From the NCBI GenBank assembly GCA_946482575.1, contig CAMLRZ010000002.1, forward strand, positions 13,136 through 77,135: a stretch of 64,000 bases of DNA, in the 5' to 3' direction. Below the pieces are notes generated by a model. The model had not been told where the DNA came from. It did not search any database and worked only from the letters and a program-made list of their open reading frames with translations. Numbering within the stretch: position 1 is the first letter of the stretch; each line of letters starts with the position of its first letter. Source of the stretch: an uncultured Candidatus Saccharibacteria bacterium (GTDB lineage Bacteria > Patescibacteria > Saccharimonadia > Saccharimonadales > UBA4665). The translations under genes and the position numbers were made by a program. Of this stretch, positions 36,549 through 44,306 are shown piece by piece.

Positions 36549-37010
36549 ATGAAGAAACAATTCCACTTGACCCAAGCCGGTGTAGATGAACTAAAAGCTG
36601 AATTAACAGAGCTGGTTGGTTTGCGCTCTCAGATTGCTGATCGTATCAAAACAGCCCGTGAATTTGGTGATTTGAGCGAGAACATGGAATACAGTGCCGC
36701 TCGCCAAGACCAAGAACGCAACGAAGCTCGCATTGCTGAGATCGAACACATTTTGGCAAACGTACAGGTAATTACCACGCCTAAAAACGACAGTAAAGTT
36801 GTATTGGGCTCAAAAGTTCAGCTTAAAAGCAGCACAGGCAAGACTAAACAGTTCCAGGTTGTTGGCACCGTTGAGGCAGACCCATTGAATGGTAAAATCT
36901 CCGACGAGTCGCCAATTGGTCAGGCATTGCTTGGCAAAAAAGAAGGCGAACACGTAGAGATCAAGACTCCAGCCGACACTACCACGTACACTATTAGCAG
37001 CATTGGCTAA
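36549..37010 (+). CDS. greA: Transcription elongation factor GreA
   Basis: Rescues backtracked RNA polymerase by stimulating transcript cleavage. 153 aa. The N-terminal coiled coil has the conserved tip acidic pair in REFGDLSENMEYSAARQDQ (about residues 37-55). The C-terminal FKBP-like domain has SPIGQALLGKKEGEHVEIKTP. AAAGGAG lies upstream. Confidence 0.96.
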   Translation: MKKQFHLTQAGVDELKAELTELVGLRSQIADRIKTAREFGDLSENMEYSAARQDQERNEARIAEIEHILANVQVITTPKNDSKVVLGSKVQLKSSTGKTKQFQVVGTVEADPLNGKISDESPIGQALLGKKEGEHVEIKTPADTTTYTISSIG

Positions 37011-37030
37011 TCCACCACGAACAAGTACGA

Positions 37031-37058
37031 ATGGCTCCGGAGCTCCGGGGCCATTTTT
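37031..37058 (+). terminator. Terminator of greA
   Basis: ATGGCTCCGG (37031-37040) / CCGGGGCCAT (37045-37054) with one mismatch, then TTTTT. Confidence 0.85.
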
Positions 37059-37096
37059 GGTTGCCGCCCTCACGTGGTCTAATCTGTAAAATGTGG

Positions 37097-37102
37097 TAAA
37101 AT
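37097..37102 (+). promoter_or_regulatory. -10 box of lysS
   Basis: TGGTAAAAT, 25 bp before the lysS start. Unlike proS and serS, there is no leader ORF. Confidence 0.45.
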
Positions 37103-37127
37103 AGTAACGAAAGTAAGGAAAAACACT

Positions 37128-38657
37128 ATGAACTGGCTAAACCAGATTGTTGACGAGGCAATTCGTCAGCATCCCGAAGGTGAAATTATTGTATCGTCCG
37201 GCGTATCTCCGTCGGGCAAATATCACCTGGGCACGCTCCGCGAAATTTTGACAGCAGAGGTCGTGATGCTGGAGCTCAAACGTCGAGGCCGCCAGGCTCG
37301 CCACTTACATATCGTGGACGACCTGGATGTATTCCGTAAAGTTCCTGCTGGTTTGCCAGAAGAATACCAACAGCAGTTAGGTAAGCCACTGTGTGATGTC
37401 CCTTCGCCAACCGGGCAGGGGTCGTATGCCGACTACTACCTAAATGACATGGTTGAGGCCGCTCAAAAGTTGCACCTCGAGATGGAAGTGGTGCGCTCAC
37501 ACAAAAACTATCGCAGCGGGTACTACGTGCCAGCTATCGAGAAGACTATGGCCAACTTGCCGGCAGTACGTAGCGCTATTCAGACTGCCTCCAACCGTCA
37601 GTTGGATGAAGATTGGGTGCCAATTCAAATATTGGTAGACGGCCGTTGGAAGAACCGCAAATTCCTAGGGCTAGATGCCGACACCCAAACTATTCGCTAT
37701 GCCGACGCCGACGGTGCCGAGGGTCAGGCCGACTACAGCAAGGGCGAAGTAAAGCTCGACTGGCGCCTCGACTGGCCTGCTCGTTGGTGGTTAATGAACG
37801 TCGGCGTAGAGCCATTTGGCCGCGACCACGCCACCAAGGGCGGCAGCTATGACACCGGTGAAGCCCTCGTGCGCGATGTATTTGGCGCCGAGCCACCCAT
37901 TCCTGTGCCGTACAACTTTATCAATCGCACCGGTGAAACCAAAAAAATGAGTAAGAGCTCCGGCAACACCATTACTGCCTCCGAACTTCTGGACATGTTG
38001 CCATCAGAGATTGTACGTTACTTTATTTTCCGCGCCGCTCCAGACAAATTGCTTTTCTTTGACGAGGGTGAAACGCTGATGCGCTTGTTCGACGACTTTG
38101 CCGCATTGCTTGCTGAGCCAAGCAAAACTGAGTCCGACCAGCAGCTGATCGACCTCTGTATGTACGGTGTAGATAAGCCAACAGTAAGCAACATACCATT
38201 TACGCACCTGGTGGCTAGCTACCAGGCATCGTTAAAGGATCCTCAGCGTACCATTGATGTCATTCGCCGCACGGAGCATGCTGAAACCGCGCAGCGAGAC
38301 GCGCAGATTATTAGTGCCGAGCTTCGGTTTATCGATAACTGGTTGCAAAATCGCGCCCCCGAAGAGGTAAAATTTGCGCTCACCGATAGCGTGCAGGCAA
38401 GCGACTTTACCGAGACCGAGCAGGCGTTTATGCGCGCTCTGGCCGAAAAAGTACTGCAGGCTCCTGCGGATGCTGATGGCGCCTGGTTCCACAATGCTAT
38501 TTACGAGTTCAAGGAAAGCATGGGCCTAGCCCCCAAGGAAATGTTCCAGACCCTCTATCGTGCACTTATCAGCAAAACCTCGGGCCCTCGTGCCGGCTGG
38601 TTCTTGAGCATTCTGCCACGAGATTGGCTGGTGGCTCGCTTGAAACTTGAAAAGTAA
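37128..38657 (+). CDS. lysS: Class I lysyl-tRNA synthetase
   Basis: 509 aa. Rossmann-fold class I signatures: SPSGKYHLGTLRE (HIGH equivalent) near residues 27-39 and KKMSKSSGN (KMSKS) near 273-281. The C-terminal helical anticodon domain matches the archaeal-type LysK family. Most bacteria use the unrelated class II enzyme. Class I LysRS occurs in spirochaetes, alphaproteobacteria and various CPR lineages. It charges tRNA-Lys. Confidence 0.93.
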   Translation: MNWLNQIVDEAIRQHPEGEIIVSSGVSPSGKYHLGTLREILTAEVVMLELKRRGRQARHLHIVDDLDVFRKVPAGLPEEYQQQLGKPLCDVPSPTGQGSYADYYLNDMVEAAQKLHLEMEVVRSHKNYRSGYYVPAIEKTMANLPAVRSAIQTASNRQLDEDWVPIQILVDGRWKNRKFLGLDADTQTIRYADADGAEGQADYSKGEVKLDWRLDWPARWWLMNVGVEPFGRDHATKGGSYDTGEALVRDVFGAEPPIPVPYNFINRTGETKKMSKSSGNTITASELLDMLPSEIVRYFIFRAAPDKLLFFDEGETLMRLFDDFAALLAEPSKTESDQQLIDLCMYGVDKPTVSNIPFTHLVASYQASLKDPQRTIDVIRRTEHAETAQRDAQIISAELRFIDNWLQNRAPEEVKFALTDSVQASDFTETEQAFMRALAEKVLQAPADADGAWFHNAIYEFKESMGLAPKEMFQTLYRALISKTSGPRAGWFLSILPRDWLVARLKLEK

Positions 38658-38670
38658 CCATCAACCACAA

Positions 38671-38707
38671 AAAATACCAGCGACGTGCAGTAAGTCGCTG
38701 GTATTTT
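38671..38707. terminator. Bidirectional terminator after lysS
   Basis: AAAATACCAGCGAC (38671-38684) / GTCGCTGGTATTTT (38694-38707), a perfect 14-bp stem with T run on + and A run before it. It serves lysS and the convergent membrane gene. Confidence 0.92.
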
Positions 38708-38710
38708 TTG

Positions 38711-39256
38711 TTATTTTTTAGAAGTGTTTTTTGGTGTAGAAGTTTTGGCGGAAGATCCAAGGTATCGATCCCGAATCTGGAATAAAAAGTAAAAGCCCAA
38801 CGCCGAACCGATCAAGGTGCCAATGAATGATCCGACACCACTGTAATCGGTAAACATCAAAATGAATCCGTACACTATGTTGACGATGGTGGCGTAGAAC
38901 AGCAAGTTCCAGCCGGTTTTTTCACGTGCTTTGGTTGGGCCGAAGGCCGCCAGATACAAAAAGGCTCCTACGGCTAACACGAATAAACTGAGCCATATTC
39001 CCACCGTCATACGAGAAGCAATCACTTCATGCGTGCCGTACATGCGGTTAAGCTGGTTGGCGTAGTCTACCAGGCGATTTGCCACATGCGCCCAGTGCCA
39101 CAACGACCACAATGAGAGGAGCGAAAAGAACCCCACAATTAAACTAATATAGGGGATGTATTTAACTAAAAAATCTTTGCCGCTTTTGGGTAGAGCCGGT
39201 GCTTTCTTTCCAAAAACATCGTTCAAAGCGGTTTCGAGGTCGGCGATTACTGCCAT
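38711..39256 (-). CDS. Four-helix membrane protein of unknown function
   Basis: 181 aa with four transmembrane helices (about residues 32-52, 84-105, 119-136, 140-160), a soluble N-terminus of about 25 aa and a Ser/Thr/Lys tail. I do not recognise the family. It stands alone, convergent with lysS and divergent from mscS. Confidence 0.75.
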   Translation of the reverse strand: MAVIADLETALNDVFGKKAPALPKSGKDFLVKYIPYISLIVGFFSLLSLWSLWHWAHVANRLVDYANQLNRMYGTHEVIASRMTVGIWLSLFVLAVGAFLYLAAFGPTKAREKTGWNLLFYATIVNIVYGFILMFTDYSGVGSFIGTLIGSALGFYFLFQIRDRYLGSSAKTSTPKNTSKK

Positions 39257-39371
39257 GACACACTCCTTACTTATGTACTAAGCGTAACTGCAACGTTGTA
39301 ATTTTGCAAATTACCCACCGTAGGATCAGCAGGAGCTTGCTGACACCGAACAAAACAGTTAAGGTTAAGAC

Positions 39372-40238
39372 ATGGATACCGTACAAAACGCTGTTACTTT
39401 TATTAACGATCATCGGTCAGTGCAGATTGGTATTACGCTCTTGGTAGCGGTGATACTCCAACTGCTCAGCCGCCTGCTCATAGACAGATTTGTACGTCGT
39501 GTGGTGGTGCAAAGTCATCATTATCACGATGCCGAAGAAGAGAAGAAGCGTGAAGATACCCTGGTAAGCGTGTTCCATACTGCGTTTGCTGTGGCTATTT
39601 GGACCATCACCTTAATGGTAGTGCTGTTTGAGATGCGAGTTAACATCGCCGGCCTGCTAACCGGTGCCGGTGTATTGGGTGTTGTAGTTAGCCTGGGTGC
39701 CAAAAATGCCATCGGCGACTTTTTAGCCGGTATTTTTATCATCGGCGAAAACCAGTATCGCGTAGGTGATATCATAACCTTGGCAACAGGCACAGGAACC
39801 GTATCAGGGGTGGTAGAAGATATTACGGTGCGCATCACCAAGCTGCGTGACTTGGACGGCTACTTGCACATTGTCTCGAATGGATCCATCGGCATTGTTA
39901 CCAATATGACATTTCAGTTTGCCAACGTTAACGTGGATATTCCCGTGGCCTACGAGGCAGACGTAGACAAAGTGGTAAAAATCATTAACCAAGTGGGCGT
40001 GGCCATGATGGACGACAAAGAAATGGGTGGCGACGTTGTAGAGCCCATCCAATTTTTGCGAGTTGATAACTTTGAAGACTCTTCTATGAAGGTAAAAGCG
40101 CTCGGTAAAGTGCGTGCCGGCACGCAGTGGGATGTGGCGGGCGAGTTCCGACGTCGGCTTATCAGCGCCTTCGACAAGAACCACATCGACATTCCGTACC
40201 AACAAATAGTAGTCCATAAATCAGAAAAAAAGAGGTAA
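39372..40238 (+). CDS. mscS: Small-conductance mechanosensitive channel, MscS family
   Basis: 288 aa. Three membrane helices; the pore-lining TM3 reads LLTGAGVLGVVVSLGAKNAIGDFLAGIFII, described here in two parts (residues about 95-112 and 113-124). The beta domain contains YRVGDIITLATGTGTVSGVVEDITVR. It acts as an osmotic safety valve. The downstream DUF427 gene begins 3 bp after its stop, indicating one transcript. Confidence 0.93.
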   Translation: MDTVQNAVTFINDHRSVQIGITLLVAVILQLLSRLLIDRFVRRVVVQSHHYHDAEEEKKREDTLVSVFHTAFAVAIWTITLMVVLFEMRVNIAGLLTGAGVLGVVVSLGAKNAIGDFLAGIFIIGENQYRVGDIITLATGTGTVSGVVEDITVRITKLRDLDGYLHIVSNGSIGIVTNMTFQFANVNVDIPVAYEADVDKVVKIINQVGVAMMDDKEMGGDVVEPIQFLRVDNFEDSSMKVKALGKVRAGTQWDVAGEFRRRLISAFDKNHIDIPYQQIVVHKSEKKR

Positions 40239-40240
40239 CC

Positions 40241-40546
40241 ATGAAGGCAACCTGGAAGGGCACGGTGATTGCCGAAGCGCCCAAAGAAGATCTTATTTAC
40301 ATCGAACAAAACTGGTACTTTCCGCCCACTAGTGTAAAAAAGGAGTTTCTGCGCGAAAGTCCGACTCCGTACACCTGTCCCTGGAAAGGCGATTGCCAAT
40401 ACTTTGACGTGGGCAAAGACAACCAATGGAGCCACGATAACGCCTGGTCATACCCTAAGCCCAAGGCCTCGGCCATCGACACCGTTAAGAAAGATTTTAG
40501 CGGATATATAGCCTTTTGGCATGACGTGCAGGTAACTGAAGATTAA
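40241..40546 (+). CDS. DUF427 family protein
   Basis: 101 aa, a complete single-domain DUF427 protein. Family markers YFPPTSVKKEFLRESPTPYTCPWKG near residues 25-50 and AWSYPKPKASAIDTVKKDFSGYIAFW. A small beta-barrel cytoplasmic protein of unknown biochemical role, encoded directly behind mscS. Confidence 0.9.
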   Translation: MKATWKGTVIAEAPKEDLIYIEQNWYFPPTSVKKEFLRESPTPYTCPWKGDCQYFDVGKDNQWSHDNAWSYPKPKASAIDTVKKDFSGYIAFWHDVQVTED

Positions 40547-40549
40547 GAA

Positions 40550-40574
40550 AAGCGCCGGTAAATATCCGGCGCTT
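40550..40574. terminator. Terminator between DUF427 and LPXTG genes
   Basis: AGCGCCGG (40551-40558) / CCGGCGCT (40566-40573) with a short loop, between convergent genes. Confidence 0.7.
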
Positions 40575-40594
40575 CCTATAGGTGACAGAACTGA

Positions 40595-41296
40595 TTAGTT
40601 GTTCTGTGTTTGACGTTGCAGGTACTTCAAGCGAACAAAGTAACCAGCAGCCATTGCCAGCAAACCAAGCATAATGGTGCTAGCTGGACCAGTCTGTGGC
40701 AGAGCAGTAACTTCAGTTGCTGGTGCTACGGGCGTAGGGGTCTCGGTTGGGGTGGTAGTGGCAGGAGGTGTTGGCGTAGGGGTCTCTTCCTTGGGAGGAA
40801 CAGTTACCTTCACAACAGCTGTGTCACAGCCCTTTTGAGGATTGTCGTTGACAGCGGTGTTGCCAGTAAAGCAGGCTTTGTTGGTAATAGTGGTGTCAGC
40901 AGTGGCGGTTACCTTAACTTGGTATTCCTTGGTTACGCTCTGTTTTGGCTTTAGCGTGCCCAGGTTTTCGTTAATGGTGCGTTGAGCAGCATTACTTACG
41001 AATTCCAAGCCGTCAGGCAACGTGTCGGTCATAACCGTGTTAACCATGTCGTTTTTACCGTCATCGTTAGTCTGCGCGTTGCTAACTGTGATAACGTAGG
41101 TCAAAATGTCGCCAGGGGCTGCGGCTACAGCGTCTGAGGTGCTGTTGGCGTCGCGGAGCTCACCTTTGGCAGTTACATTCTGCACTTTCTTTATGATCTT
41201 ACCTTCAGGGTGCCATGCGAATGCAGGGGAAGCAACAGCTGCTACCAGCCCAAGGCTTACAACACCGCTTACAACAAGAGTTTGTACTTTGTTCAT
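40595..41296 (-). CDS. LPXTG-anchored surface protein with DUF11-type repeat
   Basis: 233 aa. The signal peptide covers about residues 9-27 (VSGVVSLGLVAAVASPAFA). A DUF11-like beta-sandwich covers about 50-165 (GDILTYVITVSNAQ, VMTDTLPDGLEFVS, ITNKACF). A Thr/Pro-rich wall-spanning linker covers about 168-195. The sorting signal is LPQTG near 200, followed by a hydrophobic helix and a basic tail (KYLQRQ). This architecture predicts covalent attachment by a sortase, which is not encoded in the window. Strong promoter and AGGAG site upstream. Confidence 0.92.
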   Translation of the reverse strand: MNKVQTLVVSGVVSLGLVAAVASPAFAWHPEGKIIKKVQNVTAKGELRDANSTSDAVAAAPGDILTYVITVSNAQTNDDGKNDMVNTVMTDTLPDGLEFVSNAAQRTINENLGTLKPKQSVTKEYQVKVTATADTTITNKACFTGNTAVNDNPQKGCDTAVVKVTVPPKEETPTPTPPATTTPTETPTPVAPATEVTALPQTGPASTIMLGLLAMAAGYFVRLKYLQRQTQNN

Positions 41297-41360
41297 AGCA
41301 ATTATTCTCCTTTAGGCTCACGGGGAAAAGACCGGGTGAGTCTCTCAATTACTAAGCCCC

Positions 41361-41388
41361 ATTATACTCTTTTTAAGCTATTAGTCAA
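41361..41388 (-). promoter_or_regulatory. Promoter of LPXTG gene
   Basis: Minus strand: TTGACT (41388-41383), 16-bp spacer, TATAAT (41366-41361). One of the strongest promoters in the window. Confidence 0.75.
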
Positions 41389-41415
41389 TAAATCTGCAGA
41401 AAAGCAATACCGGAA

Positions 41416-41431
41416 TGTGATTTATGTCACT
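41416..41431. promoter_or_regulatory. CRP/FNR-like palindrome
   Basis: TGTGA-TTTATG-TCACT matches the CRP half-site layout TGTGA-N6-TCACA except at the last base. It lies between the divergent LPXTG and heliorhodopsin genes. No CRP-family gene is in the window. Confidence 0.35.
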
Positions 41432-41463
41432 GTAAGAGGGCTTTTTGCCCATAAATTTAAAGC

Positions 41464-41492
41464 TTGGCCTTGGGGTGAATAACCGGTATAGT
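41464..41492 (+). promoter_or_regulatory. Promoter of heliorhodopsin gene
   Basis: TTGGCC (41464-41469), 17-bp spacer, TATAGT (41487-41492) preceded by CCGG. It ends 6 nt before ATG 41499, so the mRNA is leaderless. Confidence 0.6.
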
Positions 41493-41498
41493 TTAGGT

Positions 41499-42413
41499 AT
41501 GGCATCAGCAAAGAAGAGACGAACCCAGAGCAAGAAAAAAGAGGCCGCGACCAAAAAATCGGTAGCCCCAACCCCTGAATTAGTAGAGGAACCGGCTGGC
41601 GCCGTGGTGACTGACGACGTCAACCTTATGACCGATCTGCCGCAACCTACTAAATATGACCGCTTACATAGCTGGAATAAATGGCTAGCTTGGATTCATG
41701 CTCTACAAGGTATAGCTATCCTGGTGCTAAGTGCGAACACGCTCTTACCCATTACTACCTCGTACCTTACGCTTAACCCTTTGGCAGAAAAGGTAACGCT
41801 GGTTCCGGCCACGCACCACCTCTTTGACATTAACTTGGCGTGGCTTGTGGCCGCATTCTTCTTTATGTCGGCTACCGCTCACTGCCTATTGGCTACCGTG
41901 TATCGCAAGCGCTACGAATCAGAGCTCAAGCAGGGCATGAACCGTTTACGATGGATTGAATATTCGGTAAGTGCCAGCACTATGATGGTGGCTATCGCGC
42001 TGCTAAGCGGTATTTATGATCTCTCTACGCTGATCATGATCTTTGCACTCGACCTAATTATGAACTTGCTAGGCCTGGCCATGGAAATCTACAACCAAGG
42101 CAAACGCAATGCCCCAAACTGGCTTGCGTATGGCATCGGTTGCGTAGCTGGAGTTGTGCCATGGATTGTTTTTGCAATCTACGTATTCGGAGCAAATGTG
42201 TATGGCGCGGGCAACATCCCAACGTTTGTCTACTGGATTTACGCCAGCATCTTTGTATTCTTTAACAGTTTTGCAATAAATATGTACCTACAATACAAGC
42301 GTGTAGGCAAGTGGGCAGACTATTTGTACGGTGAGCGTATGTACATGATCTTGAGCTTGGTTGCCAAAACCCTGCTAGCGTGGCAGGTGTTCGCAGGTAC
42401 GCTTAGGCCATAA
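41499..42413 (+). CDS. Heliorhodopsin
   Basis: 304 aa from ATG 41499. It is a retinal-binding seven-helix protein of the heliorhodopsin family, which sits in the membrane with its N-terminus inside. The last helix reads YGERMYMILSLVAK, with the Schiff-base Lys at residue 290, followed by TLLAWQVFAGTL. The counterion Glu is at 154 in RLRWIEYSVSAS. GCVAGVVPWI, FFNSFAINMYLQYK and GKWADYL also match the prototype 48C12. About 50 extra N-terminal residues, very basic at first (KKRRTQSKKK) then acidic and Pro-rich, are unusual. No retinal synthesis gene is in the window. First gene of a four-gene run; its stop overlaps the next start. The function of the family is unsettled (signalling or enzyme regulation is proposed). 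Confidence 0.93.
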   Translation: MASAKKRRTQSKKKEAATKKSVAPTPELVEEPAGAVVTDDVNLMTDLPQPTKYDRLHSWNKWLAWIHALQGIAILVLSANTLLPITTSYLTLNPLAEKVTLVPATHHLFDINLAWLVAAFFFMSATAHCLLATVYRKRYESELKQGMNRLRWIEYSVSASTMMVAIALLSGIYDLSTLIMIFALDLIMNLLGLAMEIYNQGKRNAPNWLAYGIGCVAGVVPWIVFAIYVFGANVYGAGNIPTFVYWIYASIFVFFNSFAINMYLQYKRVGKWADYLYGERMYMILSLVAKTLLAWQVFAGTLRP

Positions 42414-43036
42414 TGCGTACAGTATTATTTGATTTTGATGGAACTATTGCCGACAGCTTTGACGTTGTGGTAGATATTTTTTATGAATTAACGGGGCACG
42501 AGCGCATTACTGACCCCGCAGAGGTAGCGCGATTGCGCAAGCAGCCCATGATGCGGGTAGCCAAAGAGATGCACGTGAATCCTATTCAGATACCTCGACT
42601 CTTGATTAAAGGCCGCAAGATGATGCACGATAAGTTAACAGAGGTACCAGCCTTTGAAGGCATAGCCGACGCGCTACAAACACTACAAAGCCAAGGTTAT
42701 CACCTGTATGTAATGAGCTCAAATAGTACTCAAAATGTTCAGGCATTCTTGAAAACCACAAAGTTGGATACATATTTTGAGGAAGTGTATGGCAATATCG
42801 GTTTGCTCAACAAAGCGGCAGCCATTCGTAAAGTCATGCGTCAGAATGGGCTGCAGCCACACGAGTGCGTCTATATTGGCGACGAATCCCGTGATATAGA
42901 TGGCGCCAAGAAAGCAGGCGTGGGCATGGTTTCGGTGGCATGGGGATACAATGACGTGTCTTTGCTTCGCGACCATCATCCTGACGCGATAGTAGAACAC
43001 CCCAGTGAATTAGTTGCCGCAATAAAGAAAGTGTAG
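42413..43036 (+). CDS. HAD-family phosphatase (Gph-like)
   Basis: 207 aa. Motif I is LFDFDGTIADSF with the two Asp near residues 6-8, motif II is VMSSNST near 99-105, the motif III Lys is near 124, and motif IV is YIGDESRDIDGAKKAGV near 144-160. The alpha-helical cap between motifs I and II is of the phosphoglycolate-phosphatase type. Its ATG overlaps the heliorhodopsin stop. The substrate is not known. Confidence 0.9.
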   Translation: MRTVLFDFDGTIADSFDVVVDIFYELTGHERITDPAEVARLRKQPMMRVAKEMHVNPIQIPRLLIKGRKMMHDKLTEVPAFEGIADALQTLQSQGYHLYVMSSNSTQNVQAFLKTTKLDTYFEEVYGNIGLLNKAAAIRKVMRQNGLQPHECVYIGDESRDIDGAKKAGVGMVSVAWGYNDVSLLRDHHPDAIVEHPSELVAAIKKV

Positions 43037-43039
43037 AAA

Positions 43040-44293
43040 ATGCAAGAAGAAGTTACAATTGAAAAGCTCGTTCATGGTGGTCAAGGTTTGGCTACGTTGC
43101 CTGATGGCCAAAAAGTATTTGTGTGGGGCGCATTGCCCGGCGAAAAGGCTACAATTCGGATCATTAAAAAGAAACGATCATACGCCGAGGCAATTGCCGA
43201 AGAAATTTCGCAGCCGTCGCCTGTGCGTGTCGCAGCTCGCGAAGAGAATTATTTAGCCACCAGCCCCTGGCAAATTATAGATTTTACAGCCGAGAATGAA
43301 TACAAAAAGCGTATTGTTAGTGAACTATTTGTGCAAGCCCATGTAACAATCCCTGATGACTTTGCTATGACCACGGCTGGCCCTGAGTGGCAATATCGCA
43401 ATAAGATGGAGTACAGCTTCTGGGGTGACGATGATGGATTACACCTGGCGCTGCATAACCGAGGCTCGCATCACAAGACAATTGTGCAGGGTAGTGAACT
43501 GGCCTTACCGGCGCTGGACGCTGGTGCTCGTGCCGTTGTGGCAGAGCTGCAAAAATACAATCCTCGCGCCGGCGACTTGAAGACAATAATTGTTCGATGT
43601 TCGCAAAATGGCGAGGTAGTGGTGTCGTTGTTTACCAAGCGCGAAGACTTTCATAAAATCCAGCTTCCTGCGGAAGTAAAAGGCATGAACGTCTACTATT
43701 CCAACCCCAAGAGCCCGGCCAGTGTGCCCACCAAGCTCCTCTACACGCTGGGCGACGTTACTCTTACCGACGATCTATTAGGCAAGACATTCACCTATGA
43801 TGCGGATTCATTCTTTCAGGTAAATATCCCTGTTTTTGAAGCTGCGTTGCAGCGTATTCAGGAACATGGCGCTACCGATAATTTGGTGGACATGTACGCT
43901 GGTGTGGGAAGTATTGGGCTAAGTGTGGCAAAACAGCACGTTGAACTGGTGGAGGCCGATGCTGCAACTGCCGCAATGGCACGGGTCAATGCACAAAAAT
44001 CGGGCGTAGATGCCGAAGTGGTAGAGTCACCAAGCGAAAAAGTATTGGACTACATTGTGCCAGATAAAACTATAATTTTTGATCCACCGCGCGCTGGCTT
44101 GCACGACAAAGTGGTGCAAAAAACGCTGGAAGCCTTGCCACCCAAGGTAATGTACCTTAGCTGCAACCCAGCTACGCAGGCTCGTGATTTAGCGCTGCTG
44201 CAAGAGGCCTATGAAATCACCTATTTTGAAGGGTTTAACTTCTTTCCGCACACGCCCCATATTGAAACGCTAGCGGTTCTAACCAAAAAATAG
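43040..44293 (+). CDS. RlmD/TrmA-family RNA (uracil-5-)-methyltransferase
   Basis: 417 aa. An N-terminal TRAM-like OB fold (VEKLVHGGQGLATLPDGQKVFVWGALPGE region) precedes a class I SAM methyltransferase. That domain has LVDMYAGVGSIGLSV, FDPPRAGLHDKVV, and the catalytic Cys in YLSCNPATQARDL near residues 371-383. The family makes m5U in 23S rRNA or tRNA. The N-terminal Fe-S cysteines of E. coli RlmD are not evident, so this is the cluster-free type. It follows the HAD gene by 3 bp. Confidence 0.9.
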   Translation: MQEEVTIEKLVHGGQGLATLPDGQKVFVWGALPGEKATIRIIKKKRSYAEAIAEEISQPSPVRVAAREENYLATSPWQIIDFTAENEYKKRIVSELFVQAHVTIPDDFAMTTAGPEWQYRNKMEYSFWGDDDGLHLALHNRGSHHKTIVQGSELALPALDAGARAVVAELQKYNPRAGDLKTIIVRCSQNGEVVVSLFTKREDFHKIQLPAEVKGMNVYYSNPKSPASVPTKLLYTLGDVTLTDDLLGKTFTYDADSFFQVNIPVFEAALQRIQEHGATDNLVDMYAGVGSIGLSVAKQHVELVEADAATAAMARVNAQKSGVDAEVVESPSEKVLDYIVPDKTIIFDPPRAGLHDKVVQKTLEALPPKVMYLSCNPATQARDLALLQEAYEITYFEGFNFFPHTPHIETLAVLTKK

Positions 44294-44294
44294 G

Positions 44295-44300
44295 TATACT
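44295..44300 (+). promoter_or_regulatory. -10 box before RecB-like nuclease gene
   Basis: GGTATACT at the end of the methyltransferase gene. TATACT ends 6 nt before ATG 44307, so an internal leaderless transcript is likely. Confidence 0.45.
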
Positions 44301-44306
44301 AAGCAG

